DNA of 64,000 nt from Dactylorhiza incarnata. Its lineage: Eukaryota; Streptophyta; Magnoliopsida; Asparagales; Orchidaceae. A model generated the notes under the pieces. The model ran no database searches. It saw only the letters and a list, made by a program, of their open reading frames with translations, and was not told the origin of the DNA. Below, one piece after another: positions 46,301 to 55,757 of this stretch. Positions within the stretch are counted from its first letter, which is position 1. The number at the start of each line of letters is the position of its first letter. The stretch covers positions 4,712,001 to 4,776,000 of the forward strand of contig JAWHQI010000121.1 of assembly GCA_033032865.1 (NCBI GenBank). Direction: 5' to 3'. The position numbers were made by a program, and so were the translations under genes.

Positions 46301-48451
46301 GGAAAAATCTCTCACAGATCACTGGGAGGCTCTACCGTTATGCAGCTTAATTAAGTTAGGTCACCATCATAACTACTTATCTGTCATTAACGTTTAGGTT
46401 GTCAATCAATTAATATAAGTTTTAGTAAGTTGTTACAATTATCTGGATAAATAAATAATTAATTAATTTGTTATGTTGTCAATCAATTAATATTAACGTT
46501 TAGGTTGGCAATTAACAATGGAAATACTGTTGTCAAACATATTGTCTTGTAATTAAATACCTACTTCTGAAAATAGGAATAAAAAGAAAATAATATGGAA
46601 GTTAATCCCAAACATATCAATTTATCATAAGTTGTGATTTGCATTTTTATTTTCAAGATTACTGGGCAATTTAAAATTTGTTTTTTCATCTTGTCATTTT
46701 AAATGACATCAGGTCATCTGATATTTTAGCTGTGTGCTGGAAGTGTTTAATGTATTTATAAATTACTGTAGGTGTACGTTTATGAACTTCGCTCGGAACA
46801 TGAGTTGCCTTGAATGCGGAGATGCTCGACCTAAACGGCAGTTGACAGGTGCAGAATGGGAGTGTCCCCAGTAAGATTACATTAAATTGCTCATCGGACA
46901 CTAGCCCGCGCTCGATTCTGATACACTCGCGGTTGCTAAATTCCGCATTTTTTTTTAATTTTCTGCAGATGTGATTTCTTTAATTATGGAAGGAACATTT
47001 CATGTCTAAGGTGCGATTGCAAGCGGCCTGGAGACTTCGTGCCGAGTCCCAAACCAGCGGATGCTCTAGAACACGGAAAAAGCCCAACATTTTCGCAAGA
47101 TTCCCATGGTGTCAGTTCAGAAAGATTAGGATCTGATAGTACTTCAGATTCGATCAGCCGTAGCTTGGATAGGATCTTGGGCCGTTCGGCAACTCCCTCA
47201 GTAAATCAGAGAAGAAACCCTGATGTTGCCCCTTTCGTCCCTCTACCTCCAGATATGTTCCGGAAAACTCCGGAATCAAACAATGGTGTGCGACAATCAT
47301 CTGATAAAGGGATTGCATCTTCCCCAAGTACTAGTGATTTGATTGATTCTCTGTTCAAGGGGTCTGATAACTCCATGGAGAGTCATGGCAACAAAGAATC
47401 ATCAGATGCATCATTAGGATGGCCCAAGACAGCTGCTGATCATGAAAATGCGGGCTTTGCACCGGATAATGATTTCCCCGATATCATGCCGATGCGCAAA
47501 GGAGAAAATAGATTCGTCGTCAGCAAGAAGAAGGATCGTTCCTTGACCTCGCCGGCGTACAAGCGGCGATTGGCCATGGAACAAGCTAATAATTACAATG
47601 CAATACCCTTTGTGCCTTTCCCTCCAGATTATTTTGCTAAGAAAGAGACTCACCCGGCCACCAACTCCACAGAAACCTCGCCGGGGAACAAGGGAGAGCG
47701 GAAGTTAGAGAACTTCGAGCTGGGATCTTCACAGATTTCGCCACCGCAATTGAACCAGAATAATTACACTAGCGAAAAATCAAATAGTACTCAGAAAAAT
47801 AGCGAGATCGAGGTTGACACATCTTATGGATCTCCAATTCATTCAACTAAAGCAGGCAGCAGCTCATTGAAATACACTGAAAGTTCATCTCAGTCATCAA
47901 ATTCATCTCGCAGCCCTTCAGTCGCTGGACCAACTGCTAATCAATCTTATGGATCTCCATTTCATTCAACTAAAGCAGGCAGCAGCTCATTGAAATACAC
48001 TGAAAGTTCATCTCATTCATCAAGTTCATCTCACAGCGCTTCATTAGCTGGACCAACTGCTAATCAATCTCCGCCGTCCGATAGATCGTGGAGCGATGTA
48101 AGAAGCAGTTCGAGTCAGGGAACTCCTCAAAGTACTGACAGGATCCCTAGTGATGGGTATTCTGGAACGAGTTTGGAAGGATCCTGTGTGAAGGAACTGG
48201 ATCCTTTGGACATGTCAGAGGAGGCGAAGGCAGAGAGATGGTTCCGGAGAGCGGCGCAGATCAAGGATATCTCCGAGCTCAGCGAAATTCCCGACGAGGA
48301 TTTTCCAGAAATCATGCCTATGAGGAAGGGTGTCAACAGATTCGTCGTCAGCAAGAGGAAGACGCCTCTTGAGAGGCGGCTGACATCGCAGCAGTACAGA
48401 AGAAACTTCCCAGCAGTGAGTTCTGAACAGGAGAAGGATGCCCAAGACTGA
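30945..48451 (+). CDS. RanBP2-type zinc-finger organelle protein, VAR3/OZ family (five exons, ~807 aa)
   Basis: Coding exons are 30945-31384, 31507-31624, 45395-45678, 46772-46870 and 46969-48451 (2424 bases). All junctions are GT-AG and keep frame. The N terminus is rich in Ser, Leu and Arg and poor in acidic residues for about 60 residues, like a plastid or mitochondrial transit peptide. A conserved [14 protein letters not shown] stretch follows. Two RanBP2 zinc fingers (W-X-C-X2-C-X10-C-X2-C) start near residues 277 and 310, each split by an intron. The C-terminal half is Ser-rich and repeats two modules: PFVPxPPD (near 400 and 530) and a DFPxIMPMRKG-NRFVVSK box (near 482 and 757). In the known family, VAR3/OZ1 is a chloroplast protein needed for RNA editing and normal chloroplast development, and OZ2 is mitochondrial. 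Which organelle applies here is not decided by the sequence. Confidence 0.92.
31507..31624 (+). CDS. Exon 2 of the zinc-finger gene
   Basis: The acceptor TTTGTAG before CCATCTTAGC restores frame; the alternative acceptor 12 bases upstream would give an early stop. It encodes [12 protein letters not shown] through GGDGRN and ends before GTGAGT. Confidence 0.82.
32157..32476 (-). mobile_element. SINE-like retroposon with TTG tail (320 bp)
   Basis: Flanked by perfect 15-bp direct repeats, TTTTAGCTTGTTGGC at 32142-32156 and 32477-32491. On the minus strand it ends in a (TTG)n tail preceded by a stem CCCCAATGATTGGGG. The same TTG tail ends the RTE LINE at 32838, so the LINE machinery may have mobilised it. 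I could not place tRNA A and B boxes with confidence, so it could also be a 5'-truncated relative. Confidence 0.65.
32838..34200 (-). pseudogene. RTE-type LINE, 5'-truncated and broken
   Basis: The minus strand encodes a non-LTR reverse transcriptase in pieces. Frame 34005-33598 has [17 protein letters not shown] and [13 protein letters not shown]. Frames 33390-33163 and 33128-32865 carry the C-terminal region with [11 protein letters not shown]. Stops and frameshifts separate the pieces. A further stretch to ~34200 still resembles the family ([10 protein letters not shown]). The 3' end is a (TTG)n tail at 32838-32855. The endonuclease domain is missing. Confidence 0.85.
34201..34437. other. 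Short AT-rich interval
   Basis: Contains TTAATTAAAT-like text and no recognisable feature. Confidence 0.4.
34438..34722. repeat. CA-rich satellite (CACACAG/CACAGG variants)
   Basis: About 285 bases of degenerate (CA)n with interspersed G and T, for example ACACAGACACAC and ACACAGGCACAC. His/Thr-rich and Cys/Val-rich frames through it are artefacts. Confidence 0.92.
34733..34978. repeat. 17-bp GC-rich minisatellite, ~14 units
   Basis: Units CCTTTCGGCGGGCGGCG and CCTTTCGGCGGCCGGCG at an exact 17-bp period, with CATTCCG/CATTCGG variants at the left end. It abuts the Helitron helicase remnant at 34979. Confidence 0.9.
34979..36220 (-). pseudogene. Helitron helicase remnant, downstream half
   Basis: Minus-strand pieces encode, in order: [14 protein letters not shown] (36248-36012), [19 protein letters not shown] and the following region (35769-35374), the P-loop region with [13 protein letters not shown] coding sense near 35350, and [17 protein letters not shown] (35056-34980). 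These are landmarks of the PIF1-type helicase of plant Helitrons. Multiple frameshifts break it. It stops at the 17-bp minisatellite, so the C-terminal helicase motifs and the 3' hairpin are missing. Confidence 0.85.
36254..36268 (+). repeat. G15 homopolymer in family S LTR
   Basis: Expansion of the CCTAGAGGGGGG block found with six G at 10690 in copy B. Confidence 0.9.
37650..39580 (+). pseudogene. Tat-like gag and protease remnant
   Basis: The frame 37990-38331 encodes the end of the capsid domain ([27 protein letters not shown]) followed by a Lys/Arg/Glu-rich linker. Later coding sense reads [11 protein letters not shown] near 38999, a retroviral-type aspartic protease box with Asn in place of the usual Gly-Gly context (D-N-G-S). 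Further pieces reach 39576. Several frameshifts and stops separate them. Confidence 0.7.
40141..40480. repeat. 88-90-bp tandem repeat, ~3.8 units
   Basis: Units start GGATGGAGGCCTC at 40141, 40231, 40319 and 40409, each carrying GGACCTCCCCGACTGTCATT and CTCAGCATCTAGCARTGAAG. They lie in the 3' part of the Tat-like remnant. Confidence 0.9.
41126..41205. repeat. 18-bp tandem repeat (AGTCGACAAGAGCAGTCC)
   Basis: Four near-perfect units in the right segment of family S LTR copy C. Confidence 0.9.
41366..41484. repeat. 42-bp tandem repeat, three units
   Basis: Units of the form CTTTCTTTGTCTAAGGGTCT followed by TCCAGTCGACATATTGAATATG, inside copy C. Confidence 0.85.
41827..43673 (-). pseudogene. 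Helitron Rep/helicase remnant, upstream half
   Basis: Minus-strand pieces carry Helitron Rep landmarks. In coding order they are [12 protein letters not shown] (43680-43189), [24 protein letters not shown] sense near 42540, [15 protein letters not shown] (42466-42236; the H-X-H metal motif of the HUH nuclease), and [20 protein letters not shown] (42184-41828). Frameshifts and stops are frequent. It joins the downstream half at 36220 once the LTR insertion is removed. The 5' terminus (TC) is lost at the junction with the copia fragment. Confidence 0.85.
43584..43673. repeat. 45-bp tandem duplication at the Helitron/copia junction
   Basis: TACCTTGATTAAATG-CGACA starts at 43584 and again at 43629, each unit continuing with TACTATCATCAAGTGTTA. 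Confidence 0.85.
43665..44963 (+). pseudogene. Copia reverse transcriptase/RNase H fragment
   Basis: Begins within the RT domain ([15 protein letters not shown]). It continues with [21 protein letters not shown], then after stops and a frameshift [24 protein letters not shown] and [14 protein letters not shown] (43983-44501), and RNase H with [11 protein letters not shown] and [14 protein letters not shown] (44593-44826). The YVDD site is intact but at least three stops or shifts interrupt the frame. Gag, protease and integrase are missing. Confidence 0.88.
44964..45167 (+). mobile_element. 3' LTR of the copia fragment (~200 bp)
   Basis: Starts TGTTGAAATAAG after a GCGGGGGAG polypurine stretch. 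It contains GGTGCCTCC-like text, a CTCTCTATATATGTG TATA-like block, and a direct 21-bp duplication (TGTGTATACTCTTGTTGTTG). The end at CCTTTCA is a guess from the TG/CA rule. Confidence 0.6.
45395..45678 (+). CDS. Exon 3 of the zinc-finger gene
   Basis: Acceptor ATGCCAG precedes GCTATGGAA. It encodes a helical region followed by the start of zinc finger 1 (RGDWICQ) and ends at CAAAA before GTAAGT. Confidence 0.9.
45679..46771 (+). other. Intron 3 of the zinc-finger gene (1093 bp)
   Basis: GTAAGT to TGTAG. A GC-rich block at about 46010-46320 stands out from the AT-rich rest and keeps a 103-codon frame open on the minus strand. I recognise no family, so it may be a captured or transposed fragment. 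Confidence 0.7.
46772..46870 (+). CDS. Exon 4 of the zinc-finger gene
   Basis: Acceptor ACTGTAG, donor GTAAGA. It completes zinc finger 1 ([15 protein letters not shown]) and starts finger 2 (EWECP). At 99 bases it was too short to show as an independent frame. Confidence 0.9.
46969..48451 (+). CDS. Exon 5 of the zinc-finger gene
   Basis: Acceptor TTCTGCAG. The exon finishes zinc finger 2 ([15 protein letters not shown]) and encodes the whole C-terminal half to the TGA at 48449-48451. It includes a 123-bp in-frame tandem duplication (47822-47944 and 47945-48067). Confidence 0.92.
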
Positions 48452-49039
48452 CATCTCCATGCAGGTTGGCTTTTTAGCAGGTATTTTCTTCCAAGCTGTT
48501 GTATGCTATATGCTTATTTTGATTTTCTGTGGAACAAAAATGAATGTGGCAATTTCATAAGAATTTATGTAGGGATTGTAGAGTTTAACCATATATATGT
48601 AATGAATTGCCGGTGTCAGACATGTCTTCAGTAGTAATTTATTCACAGGCGGTTGTCCTCTTCGCAGACATTATCTAATTTCTCTTGGGATCTGTTAGTT
48701 TCGTAGAAATGGAACCCTTGAATTGGAATTCCGCTGTTCGTTTTCACATGGAGGATGAAATTGAAATTCAAAATGAATTCTATGGAATTCATTTTGAACT
48801 AAAGCCAATTCTTTTGAATCTGTATAAAAATTACATAATTCCGGCCATAATTCCGGCCACGAGTAACATACAAATATATGCAAGTCATTCTTAAAAAAAA
48901 TGATGTTTTTTCTTAGTTTAAATCTTAAATATATATTTTACGGTCCCGTTATAGAGTTAGATTCATTTTGTAGAAATATATTTTTACGGCCGGCTCACCG
49001 AAAGATGAATGTTGTCGGATCATATTTTTAGATTTTAGG
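48452..49039 (+). other. 3' untranslated region and downstream flank of the zinc-finger gene
   Basis: AT-rich sequence probably including the 3' UTR to about 48650. A later stretch (48715-48890) has near-palindromic AATTCCGGCC text and no gene. No canonical AATAAA was identified with certainty. Confidence 0.45.
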
Positions 49040-49199
49040 TGTTAATATTAAATGTATTTTAATATTCTTTGTACATTCAGTTTAGTCTCACACCGCCTGT
49101 GGTGTTTTCAGACTCCTCTCCTTCTCTATATGTATGACCCCAAGGGTCCTCCTTTTTGATCGATTCAATACAATTACTTGATTTCTCTCAAGTCTAACA
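49040..49199 (+). mobile_element. 5' LTR of the compact copia element
   Basis: 160 bp, TG to CA, with a CTCTATATGTATG TATA-like block. Differs from the 3' LTR at about four positions. Confidence 0.92.
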
Positions 49200-49211
49200 T
49201 GGTATCAGAGC
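49200..49211 (+). promoter_or_regulatory. tRNA-Met primer-binding site
   Basis: TGGTATCAGAGC directly abuts the 5' LTR. Confidence 0.9.
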
Positions 49212-50129
49212 CAGGTTCTGCCTAAATTTTTGTTTGCTCGCAGCTTTGCTCGCATCTCCTCGCTGCCCGCTCTGCCCGTATTCTGCCCGCTGCCCGCTGC
49301 CCGCAAAATCTGCTTTGCCCGCAATTCTGTTCGCCGATCTACCCTCTCCCTGTTCGTCGAGCTCGACGCGTCCTGCCCGCGACCTCTCCCGCCCAGTCCG
49401 CCAGTGATCTCCTGACTGCCGGCCGACCCTGTTCGCGCGACCTGCCCAGACCGCCTGCTCGCCGATCTGCCCAGACCGCAAGCTGCCCAGTCCGCCAGTT
49501 GCAAGCTCCAGTTCGCAAGCTCCAGACCGCAAGCTGCCCTGCTCGCGCGACCTGCCCAGTTCACAAGCTCCAGTTCGCAAGCTCCGATTCGCCGCTCTGC
49601 CCAGACCGCAAGCTCCAGTTCGCCCTCTACCCAATCCGCCAACTGCTCTGCCCAGACCGCAAGCTGCCCAGACCGCTTCCGCCAGCTCTTGCCAACCTCT
49701 GCCCGCGCGATCTGGTCTGCCCGCTAGCGAACTGCCAACCTCTGCCCGCGCGATCTGCCCCGTCCGCTTCCGCCAGCTCTTGCCCGCGCCGGCCTCCTGC
49801 GCGCGACCTCCCCGCGATCTCCCCTCGCGATCTTCTCGAGCGACCTGCCGCCAGCCTGCTCGCGATTTGCTCCCCGCGATCTGCCCGTCAGCCTTCCCGC
49901 GAGCCTACTCGCGACCTCCCAGCAACCTGCCCGCCAGCCTGCTCGCTCGGCCTGCCCGCGACCTCCCTGCACCCTGCCCGCCAGCCTACTCACGCGGTCT
50001 GCCCGCGACCTCCCAGCTCTCTGCCCGCCGGCCTGCTCGGGCGACCTGGCCGCGACCTCCTCGCCACCTGCTCACCAACCTGATCGCGCCCTGACCGCCC
50101 GTCCTCCCTTCTCAAGACCGCCCGGCTCT
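49212..50129 (+). repeat. C-rich low-complexity region in the gag position
   Basis: About 900 bases of degenerate repeats such as CTGCCCGC, GACCGCAAGCTGCCCAG and GCTCCAGTTCGCAAG. Copia elements normally encode the UBN2 capsid domain here, and no such domain can be read in any frame. Frames on both strands (for example 49499-50083 plus, 49642-49205 minus) are by-products of composition. Confidence 0.75.
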
Positions 50130-51140
50130 ATGGCGCCCCCCTTGATTCCCCGTGACCTGCTCGCGCCCTGCTTGATGAAGAGACCCGTCTCCGCCCGTGC
50201 TCCTGGGATCGACACTGCTCTTGCCATCCGACCACGCGATGGCCATGTTACCTGCAACTACTGTAAGAAGGCCGGGCTCATGAAATTCAAATGTCCCACT
50301 CGTCCCCCACGTCCTGATGAGCACAGACAACGTGACCGGAGCCGTGACGAACGTGCTCGTGGCTCCGGCTCACATGCTCCGCCTCCTCCTCCTACAGCTG
50401 CCACTGCTGCAGATCGACTTCAACGTCTCGAGGAGTTACTCCTCCAATCTTCTCTGCTTCAGCCTACCACTGCCACCAGCTCTCCTGATGCCACCAGCCT
50501 GTCCGCCGCCTATGGTACTACTGTTGTTCAGGCTTCACCAACTGCACCTTGGTATTTTGACTCCGGGGCCTCCTGCCATCTTACCTCTAACTCCAGCACC
50601 CTCACCAACTGTACGTCCACCCCCACTCACCTTCAGGTCACCACTGCTGATGGGAGTTCTGTCCCTATTTTGCAGTCCAGATCGATCACCCCGGCATTTG
50701 GCCCTTCCGGTCACCTTACCCTCTCAAACATTCATCATGCCCCTCGCCTCCACATGAACCTTATCTCCGTCAGCTCCCTTTGTGATCTTGGTCTAACTGT
50801 TTTATTTTCTTCCTCTGCTTGTGTTGTGCAGGATTCACGGACGGCTCAGAGGATTGGACAGGGCCGTAGGACTGGTGGCCTGTATCAGATGGAGTATCTT
50901 CACGTTCCACCCTCCTCATCTTCGTCCGCTTCAGCTCTCTCTGTTAACTCTGATGCCGACTTGTGGCACAGACGTTTAGGTCATCTGTCTAAAGACCGGC
51001 TCCAAAGTGTTATCCGTTCTGGAGCTTTGGGTCGTGTCTCCTCTTCCCCCCTCTCTGTGTGTACGGGATGTCGTTTGGCAAAACATCTTGCTCTACCATT
51101 TCCTAGCAGTGTTTCCCAAACCACATCCCCTTTGACTTAG
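50130..51140 (+). pseudogene. Copia gag end, protease and integrase zinc finger
   Basis: Contains a zinc knuckle with Met replacing the His (CNYCKKAGLMKFKC), an aspartic protease box FDSGASCHL near residue 144, and the GAG-pre-integrase H-H-C-C motif (LWHRRLGHL to CTGCRLAKH). A one-base frameshift near 51130 separates it from the integrase core, which follows in another frame. Confidence 0.85.
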
Positions 51141-52660
51141 TTCATTCTGATGTTTGGGGTCCGGCCCCGATTGCTTCTCATTCTGGCTATTTGTATTATG
51201 TGAGCTTTATTGATGATTTCTCCCGTTGCACTTGGGTTTATCTTCTTCAACAACGATCTGAAATACCAACTATTTATAGCACATTCACCGCAATGCTTCA
51301 CACTCAGTTCGGATGTCGAATTAAGATTTTTTGCTCTGATTGTGCTCAGGAGTTTCTCTCCTCCACCATGCTCGACCTCACTCACTCTCATGGCACCATC
51401 CATCAGCAGTCTTGCCCGCACACCCACGAACAAAATGGGGTTGCTGAACGAAAACATCGTCACATCATTGAAACTGCTCGTGCTCTCCTCATCTCTGCCT
51501 CTGCTCCCCACTCCTTCTGGGCCGAAGTTGTGCTCACCACTGTTCACCTTATCAACATCACCCCTTCCTCGGCCCGCTCTGGAGTCACTCCTTATGAACG
51601 ACTATATACTCGTCCAGCATCTTATGCCTCTCTCCGCACGTTTGGGTGCACCTGCTTTGCCCTCCTCCCTGTTACTGAATGCACCAAACTCTCGGCTCGC
51701 TCGGCTCGATGCGTTCACTTAGGTCTCAGTGCCTACCACAAGGGCTACCGCTGTTATGACCCAGTGACTCGCCGCATCCGCATCTCTCGCCATGTCTCCT
51801 TCCTCGAAACTGAAATGTTTTTCTCCTCCACGCCAACGCCACCAGCATTTCCCGTTCAAACCTCCCTCAATCCACCACTCTCCCTTCCGCTACTTCCACC
51901 TATACCCACTCGTCCCCAGACCCCAACTGCCCCTCCTATCCCGGTACAAGATCATCCTCCGGCCGAGGGTTCTCCGTCCACTTCCGCTACTCCTCCATCT
52001 ACCGAACTTCCTTCCACTACAACTCCTCCTTCCGCTTCAGCTCCTTCTGATGCGGACTCGTCTGACGCTCCTTCGTCCGCCTCTCCGCACGTGGATCCCG
52101 CACCTCCTCGGCGCAACCCTGCTCGCCCTCGCCACCCGCCTGCTCGCTACGACCACAGTTCTGACAGGTATAAGTCTTCTGCTCTCACCACAACCACCTC
52201 CTATTCCCCTGCCTTTCAGGCTTTCCTCACCGCTCTACACTCCCACCGGGAGCCCCAGTCATACCGAGAGGCAGTTGCTCATCCTGAATGGCAGGAAGCC
52301 ATGACCGCTGAACTACAGGCCTTTCACCGAACTCATACATGGGACCTCGTCCCCTGCCCTCCTGGCGTAACTCCTATCAGTTGCAAATGGATATTCAAGA
52401 TCAAGACTCGCTCAAACGGGTCTATTGACCGACACAAAGCCCGTTTGGTTGCCCGTGGGTTCCTGCAGGAGCATGGGATCGACTATGATGAGACCTTTGC
52501 ACCTGTTGCTCGTATGACATCCGTCCGCACCTTACTAGCAGTTGCTGCTGCCCGCAATTGGCCTCTCCATCAGATGGATGTTACTAATGCCTTTCTCCAT
52601 GGTGCCCTTACAAAAGTCGTATACATGACTCCTCCCCCGGGTCTCTCCGTTCCCCTGGCC
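51140..52660 (+). pseudogene. Copia integrase core and start of reverse transcriptase
   Basis: The integrase core reads [20 protein letters not shown] and [11 protein letters not shown], with the second Asp and the Glu 35 residues apart as in active enzymes. A Pro/Ser/Thr-rich linker follows, then the RT start [25 protein letters not shown] and [14 protein letters not shown] frameshift near 52655 ends the frame. Confidence 0.88.
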
Positions 52661-53769
52661 ACGTTTGTCATCTCCGCCGGGCTCTCTATGGTCTCAAACA
52701 GCCCCGTGCCTGGTTCGAACGCTTTCGTACTGCTGTCCTCAAGGCCGGATTTGTTGAATGCCAAACCGATCATGCTTTGTTCACTCGCACATCTGCTCAG
52801 GGATGTGCCATCCTTCTTCTCTATGTGGATGACATGATCATCACTGGTGATGACCATGCAACCATTGCCTCTCTTCAACAGCACCTCCGCAGACAGTTCG
52901 AGATGAAGGACATGGGACCCCTTCGCTACTTCCTTGGGTTGGAGATTTCTCGGTCTAAGCGTGACATCCTTGTCTCTCAACAGAAATATATCTGTGACAT
53001 TCTCTCTGTTGCCAACCTCACTGACACCCGGATAGTTGATACTCCCATCGAGCTCAATCTCAAACTTCTCCCAACTGACGATGAACCTCTCTCAGATGTC
53101 TCCCGCTATCGGCGACTTGTCGGGATGCTGGTATATCTCACTATGACTAGGCCGGACATTGCCTATGCCGTCAGCTTTGTCAGTCAGTTTGTCCAAACTC
53201 CGCACTCGGCTCATTACGCTGCTGTTCTCCGGATTCTCCGCTATCTCCGAACATCCGTCAACCGCTCATTGTTTCTCTCCGCCACTTCTCCACTCACCCT
53301 CCGAGCATTCTCTGATGCTGATTGGGCGGGGGATGCTACAATTCGTCGCTCTACCACTGGCTTCTGTATATTCCTGGGTGACTCTCTGATTTCCTGGCGT
53401 AGCAAGAAACAGGACTCCATTGCGCGCTCCAGTACTGAAGCCGAGTATCGTGCCATGGCTTCCACCACTGCTGAGATCGTTTGGCTCCGTCGACTCCTCG
53501 GAGATCTTGGTGTGACGATATTCGGGCTCTCTCCCTTATTCTGTGACAATCGAAGTGCTATACAAATTGCATCTAATCCTGTATTTCATGAACGGACGAA
53601 ACACATCGAGATTGATTGCCACTTCACTCGCCAGGAGTTCCTCGCCAACACTATTTCTCTACCATTCATTGCTTCAGAAGAACAAGTGACTGACTTTCTC
53701 ACCAAACCTCTCACATCTGCAAGATTTCGATATCTCATTAGCAAACTCTCGGTTCATGATCCATCGTGA
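52660..53769 (+). pseudogene. Copia reverse transcriptase end and RNase H
   Basis: Coding sense resumes with [14 protein letters not shown], then [13 protein letters not shown] (catalytic YVDD), YFLGLEISRS and LVYLTMTRPDIAYA. RNase H has SDADWAG, RSSTEAEYRAM and [14 protein letters not shown]. The frame is open from 52777 to the stop at 53769, just before the 3' LTR, so only the upstream frameshifts disable the polyprotein. Confidence 0.9.
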
Positions 53770-53782
53770 GTTTGAGGGAAGG

Positions 53783-53942
53783 TGTTAATATTAAATGTAT
53801 TTTAATATTCTTTGTACATTCAGTTTAGTCCCACACCGCATGTGGTGTTTTCGGACTCCTCTCCTTCTCTATATGTATGACCCCAAGGGTCCTCCTTTAT
53901 GATCGATTCAATACAATTACTTGATTTCTCTCAAGTCTAACA
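53783..53942 (+). mobile_element. 3' LTR of the compact copia element
   Basis: 160 bp, preceded by GAGTTTGAGGGAAGG as polypurine tract and followed by TTAGG. Confidence 0.92.
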
Positions 53943-53947
53943 TTAGG

Positions 53948-55757
53948 GAAGCTACGTCTCATTGTTTACAAATTGCTCATGATGTCGGTTTGTCGACCCG
54001 ATCCCCGGATCTCGAGAGCACGCTGCTGTATTTCAGTCATAAAAAAAAAATGAAAGTTGCTGGATCAACCTAAAAATTTCAAAATATTGGCTGTGACATT
54101 CGTTGTTTCAATGGTCAGATCTCCGGTATTCTCCGTTTGACTATTATTGTCAAAACAATGAAAGTCATCGGATTGTCGCTAAATTTTTGGGGAAACTTCT
54201 CAGCTGTTGCGATGTAGTGAACATTTGCCATGGCAAATGGTACTTTTTGGTGTCGAACTATGTAGTTTTTTTTTTTCGTGTTATACATTTTTCTTCTTCC
54301 CCGGTTCTGTGATTGGCCCACACGAATTTGAATTATTTTTTGAAGACTTGATGAAATTTCATGTTTTCTAAGTATTTTTGTGACTGACTTTTTTTTTATC
54401 GTTGAAAAACAATTTTTGAATACATATTTCTGTGTTATGTAGGTGTTTGTTAGAGGGAAATAATTTTAATAAAATATACTAAAATTGTGAGAAAAATGTC
54501 GGATTTTTTTGGTGACTTCAAATGATGATAGAACTTATGAAAGTTATTATAATCAGTCTCATTATTGAAAATGACATGAAAACTTGTAGGAACGGCATCG
54601 ATAACTATAACGCCGTGCTACACTGATGATCCGAGGCTTCCTCGTGGTGGCGCCATTAGACCAAAGTTGTTGATTGCAACCAGACCTCCGCCAGCCGCCC
54701 GAACTAGCTTGGTTCAGGAGGATCAGCTATTCATAAATTTTGATGCAGTGGGTGTAAGATATAGGTATAGATATTCAATATCTGCAAGCAGTTCTCTTTA
54801 AGATGTCCTTCATTCAACTAATTTGAAGGACAAGCTGTGGAATTTAAACACATAATTCTGCATCAAACAACTATTAAATTAGTAAATCTTAAGAGTATCA
54901 GGTCAACTCATAGAAAATCTAACTAAATTCTTACTAGGTCACGAGCCAAGTTATTACCACATGATGAAAGTTTGCTTCGACACAGATTGGCATGCCTTAA
55001 AGGCTTACATAAAGAACATAGATGAAGATTTTGAGGTGTTGGAGGGATTACCTCTAGGTCCCTAGGTGGTGAGTTTAGCTCGTGCAAGTATTATCGAGGA
55101 TAAGAACCCGCATCATCCAAATGTTGAAGCAGTATGGAGATGGTGTTTGTGTTTCATAGGCTTCAAATGCACATAAAAAATTCATGAAACCCTAAGAAGA
55201 TCCGCACAAAACAAATCAAGAAAATAAGTTTATACTTGCGACGAAATCAAATTTCATGAAGAAAACATGGTTTTGAGAACCAAAACGTGGAATGAAATCC
55301 ATGTCTCTACAAGTATCCACGTGAACTTAGAAAACTCCATGCAGTCCGTCCAATAGTCTTAGGGATAAAAGATGAGCGTCCGTCCGTCTTCGCAACGAAA
55401 TACTAGTTTCGTTTATAGCAGAGATTCTTCTTTCTGTTCTTTCTCTGTATTCTCTTTGTTCTTATGCACGACCAAAACAGACTGCTCTCTTTTGGTCAAA
55501 ACGAGAACATGCAATCAACCTTTTATATGAGAGAGAGAGATGATTTCAAAAATCCTTAGAGAGGAATTTATGGCCAGTGGGTATTTTTCATTTCGGTTCA
55601 AAACCAAAAATATTAATTCCTAGTTAATTGATTACTATATATATACACACACATATGTATATATATACTAATATATAAAGATATCACCTTATGGTGTAAC
55701 ATGGTCGACAAACGAATACGAGCCATATCAAGATCCAAATGATCATATTCATTCGCA
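53948..55757. other. 1.8 kb without recognisable gene
   Basis: AT-rich anonymous sequence. A GC-richer patch near 54600-54730 could be exon debris but keeps no frame. GAGAGAGAGA and TATATATACACACACATA simple repeats occur near 55533 and 55640-55670. Confidence 0.4.

Larger units (their letters stand above)
49040..53942 (+). mobile_element. Compact Ty1/copia element with 160-bp LTRs (4.9 kb)
   Basis: The LTRs at 49040-49199 and 53783-53942 are both 160 bp, TGTTAATATT to AGTCTAACA, with about four differences. Target duplication TTAGG is perfect (49035-49039 and 53943-53947). Primer site TGGTATCAGAGC follows at once. The pol region is complete in domain order but carries two frameshifts, and the capsid part of gag is not recognisable. 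Confidence 0.93.

Noticed and set aside
48685..48894. 69-codon frame downstream of the zinc-finger gene
   Set aside because: AT-rich near-palindromic sequence; no homologous features, no splice or start support.
49194..50094. Several frames of 100-194 codons on both strands
   Set aside because: C-rich low-complexity region inside the copia element; no domain in any frame.
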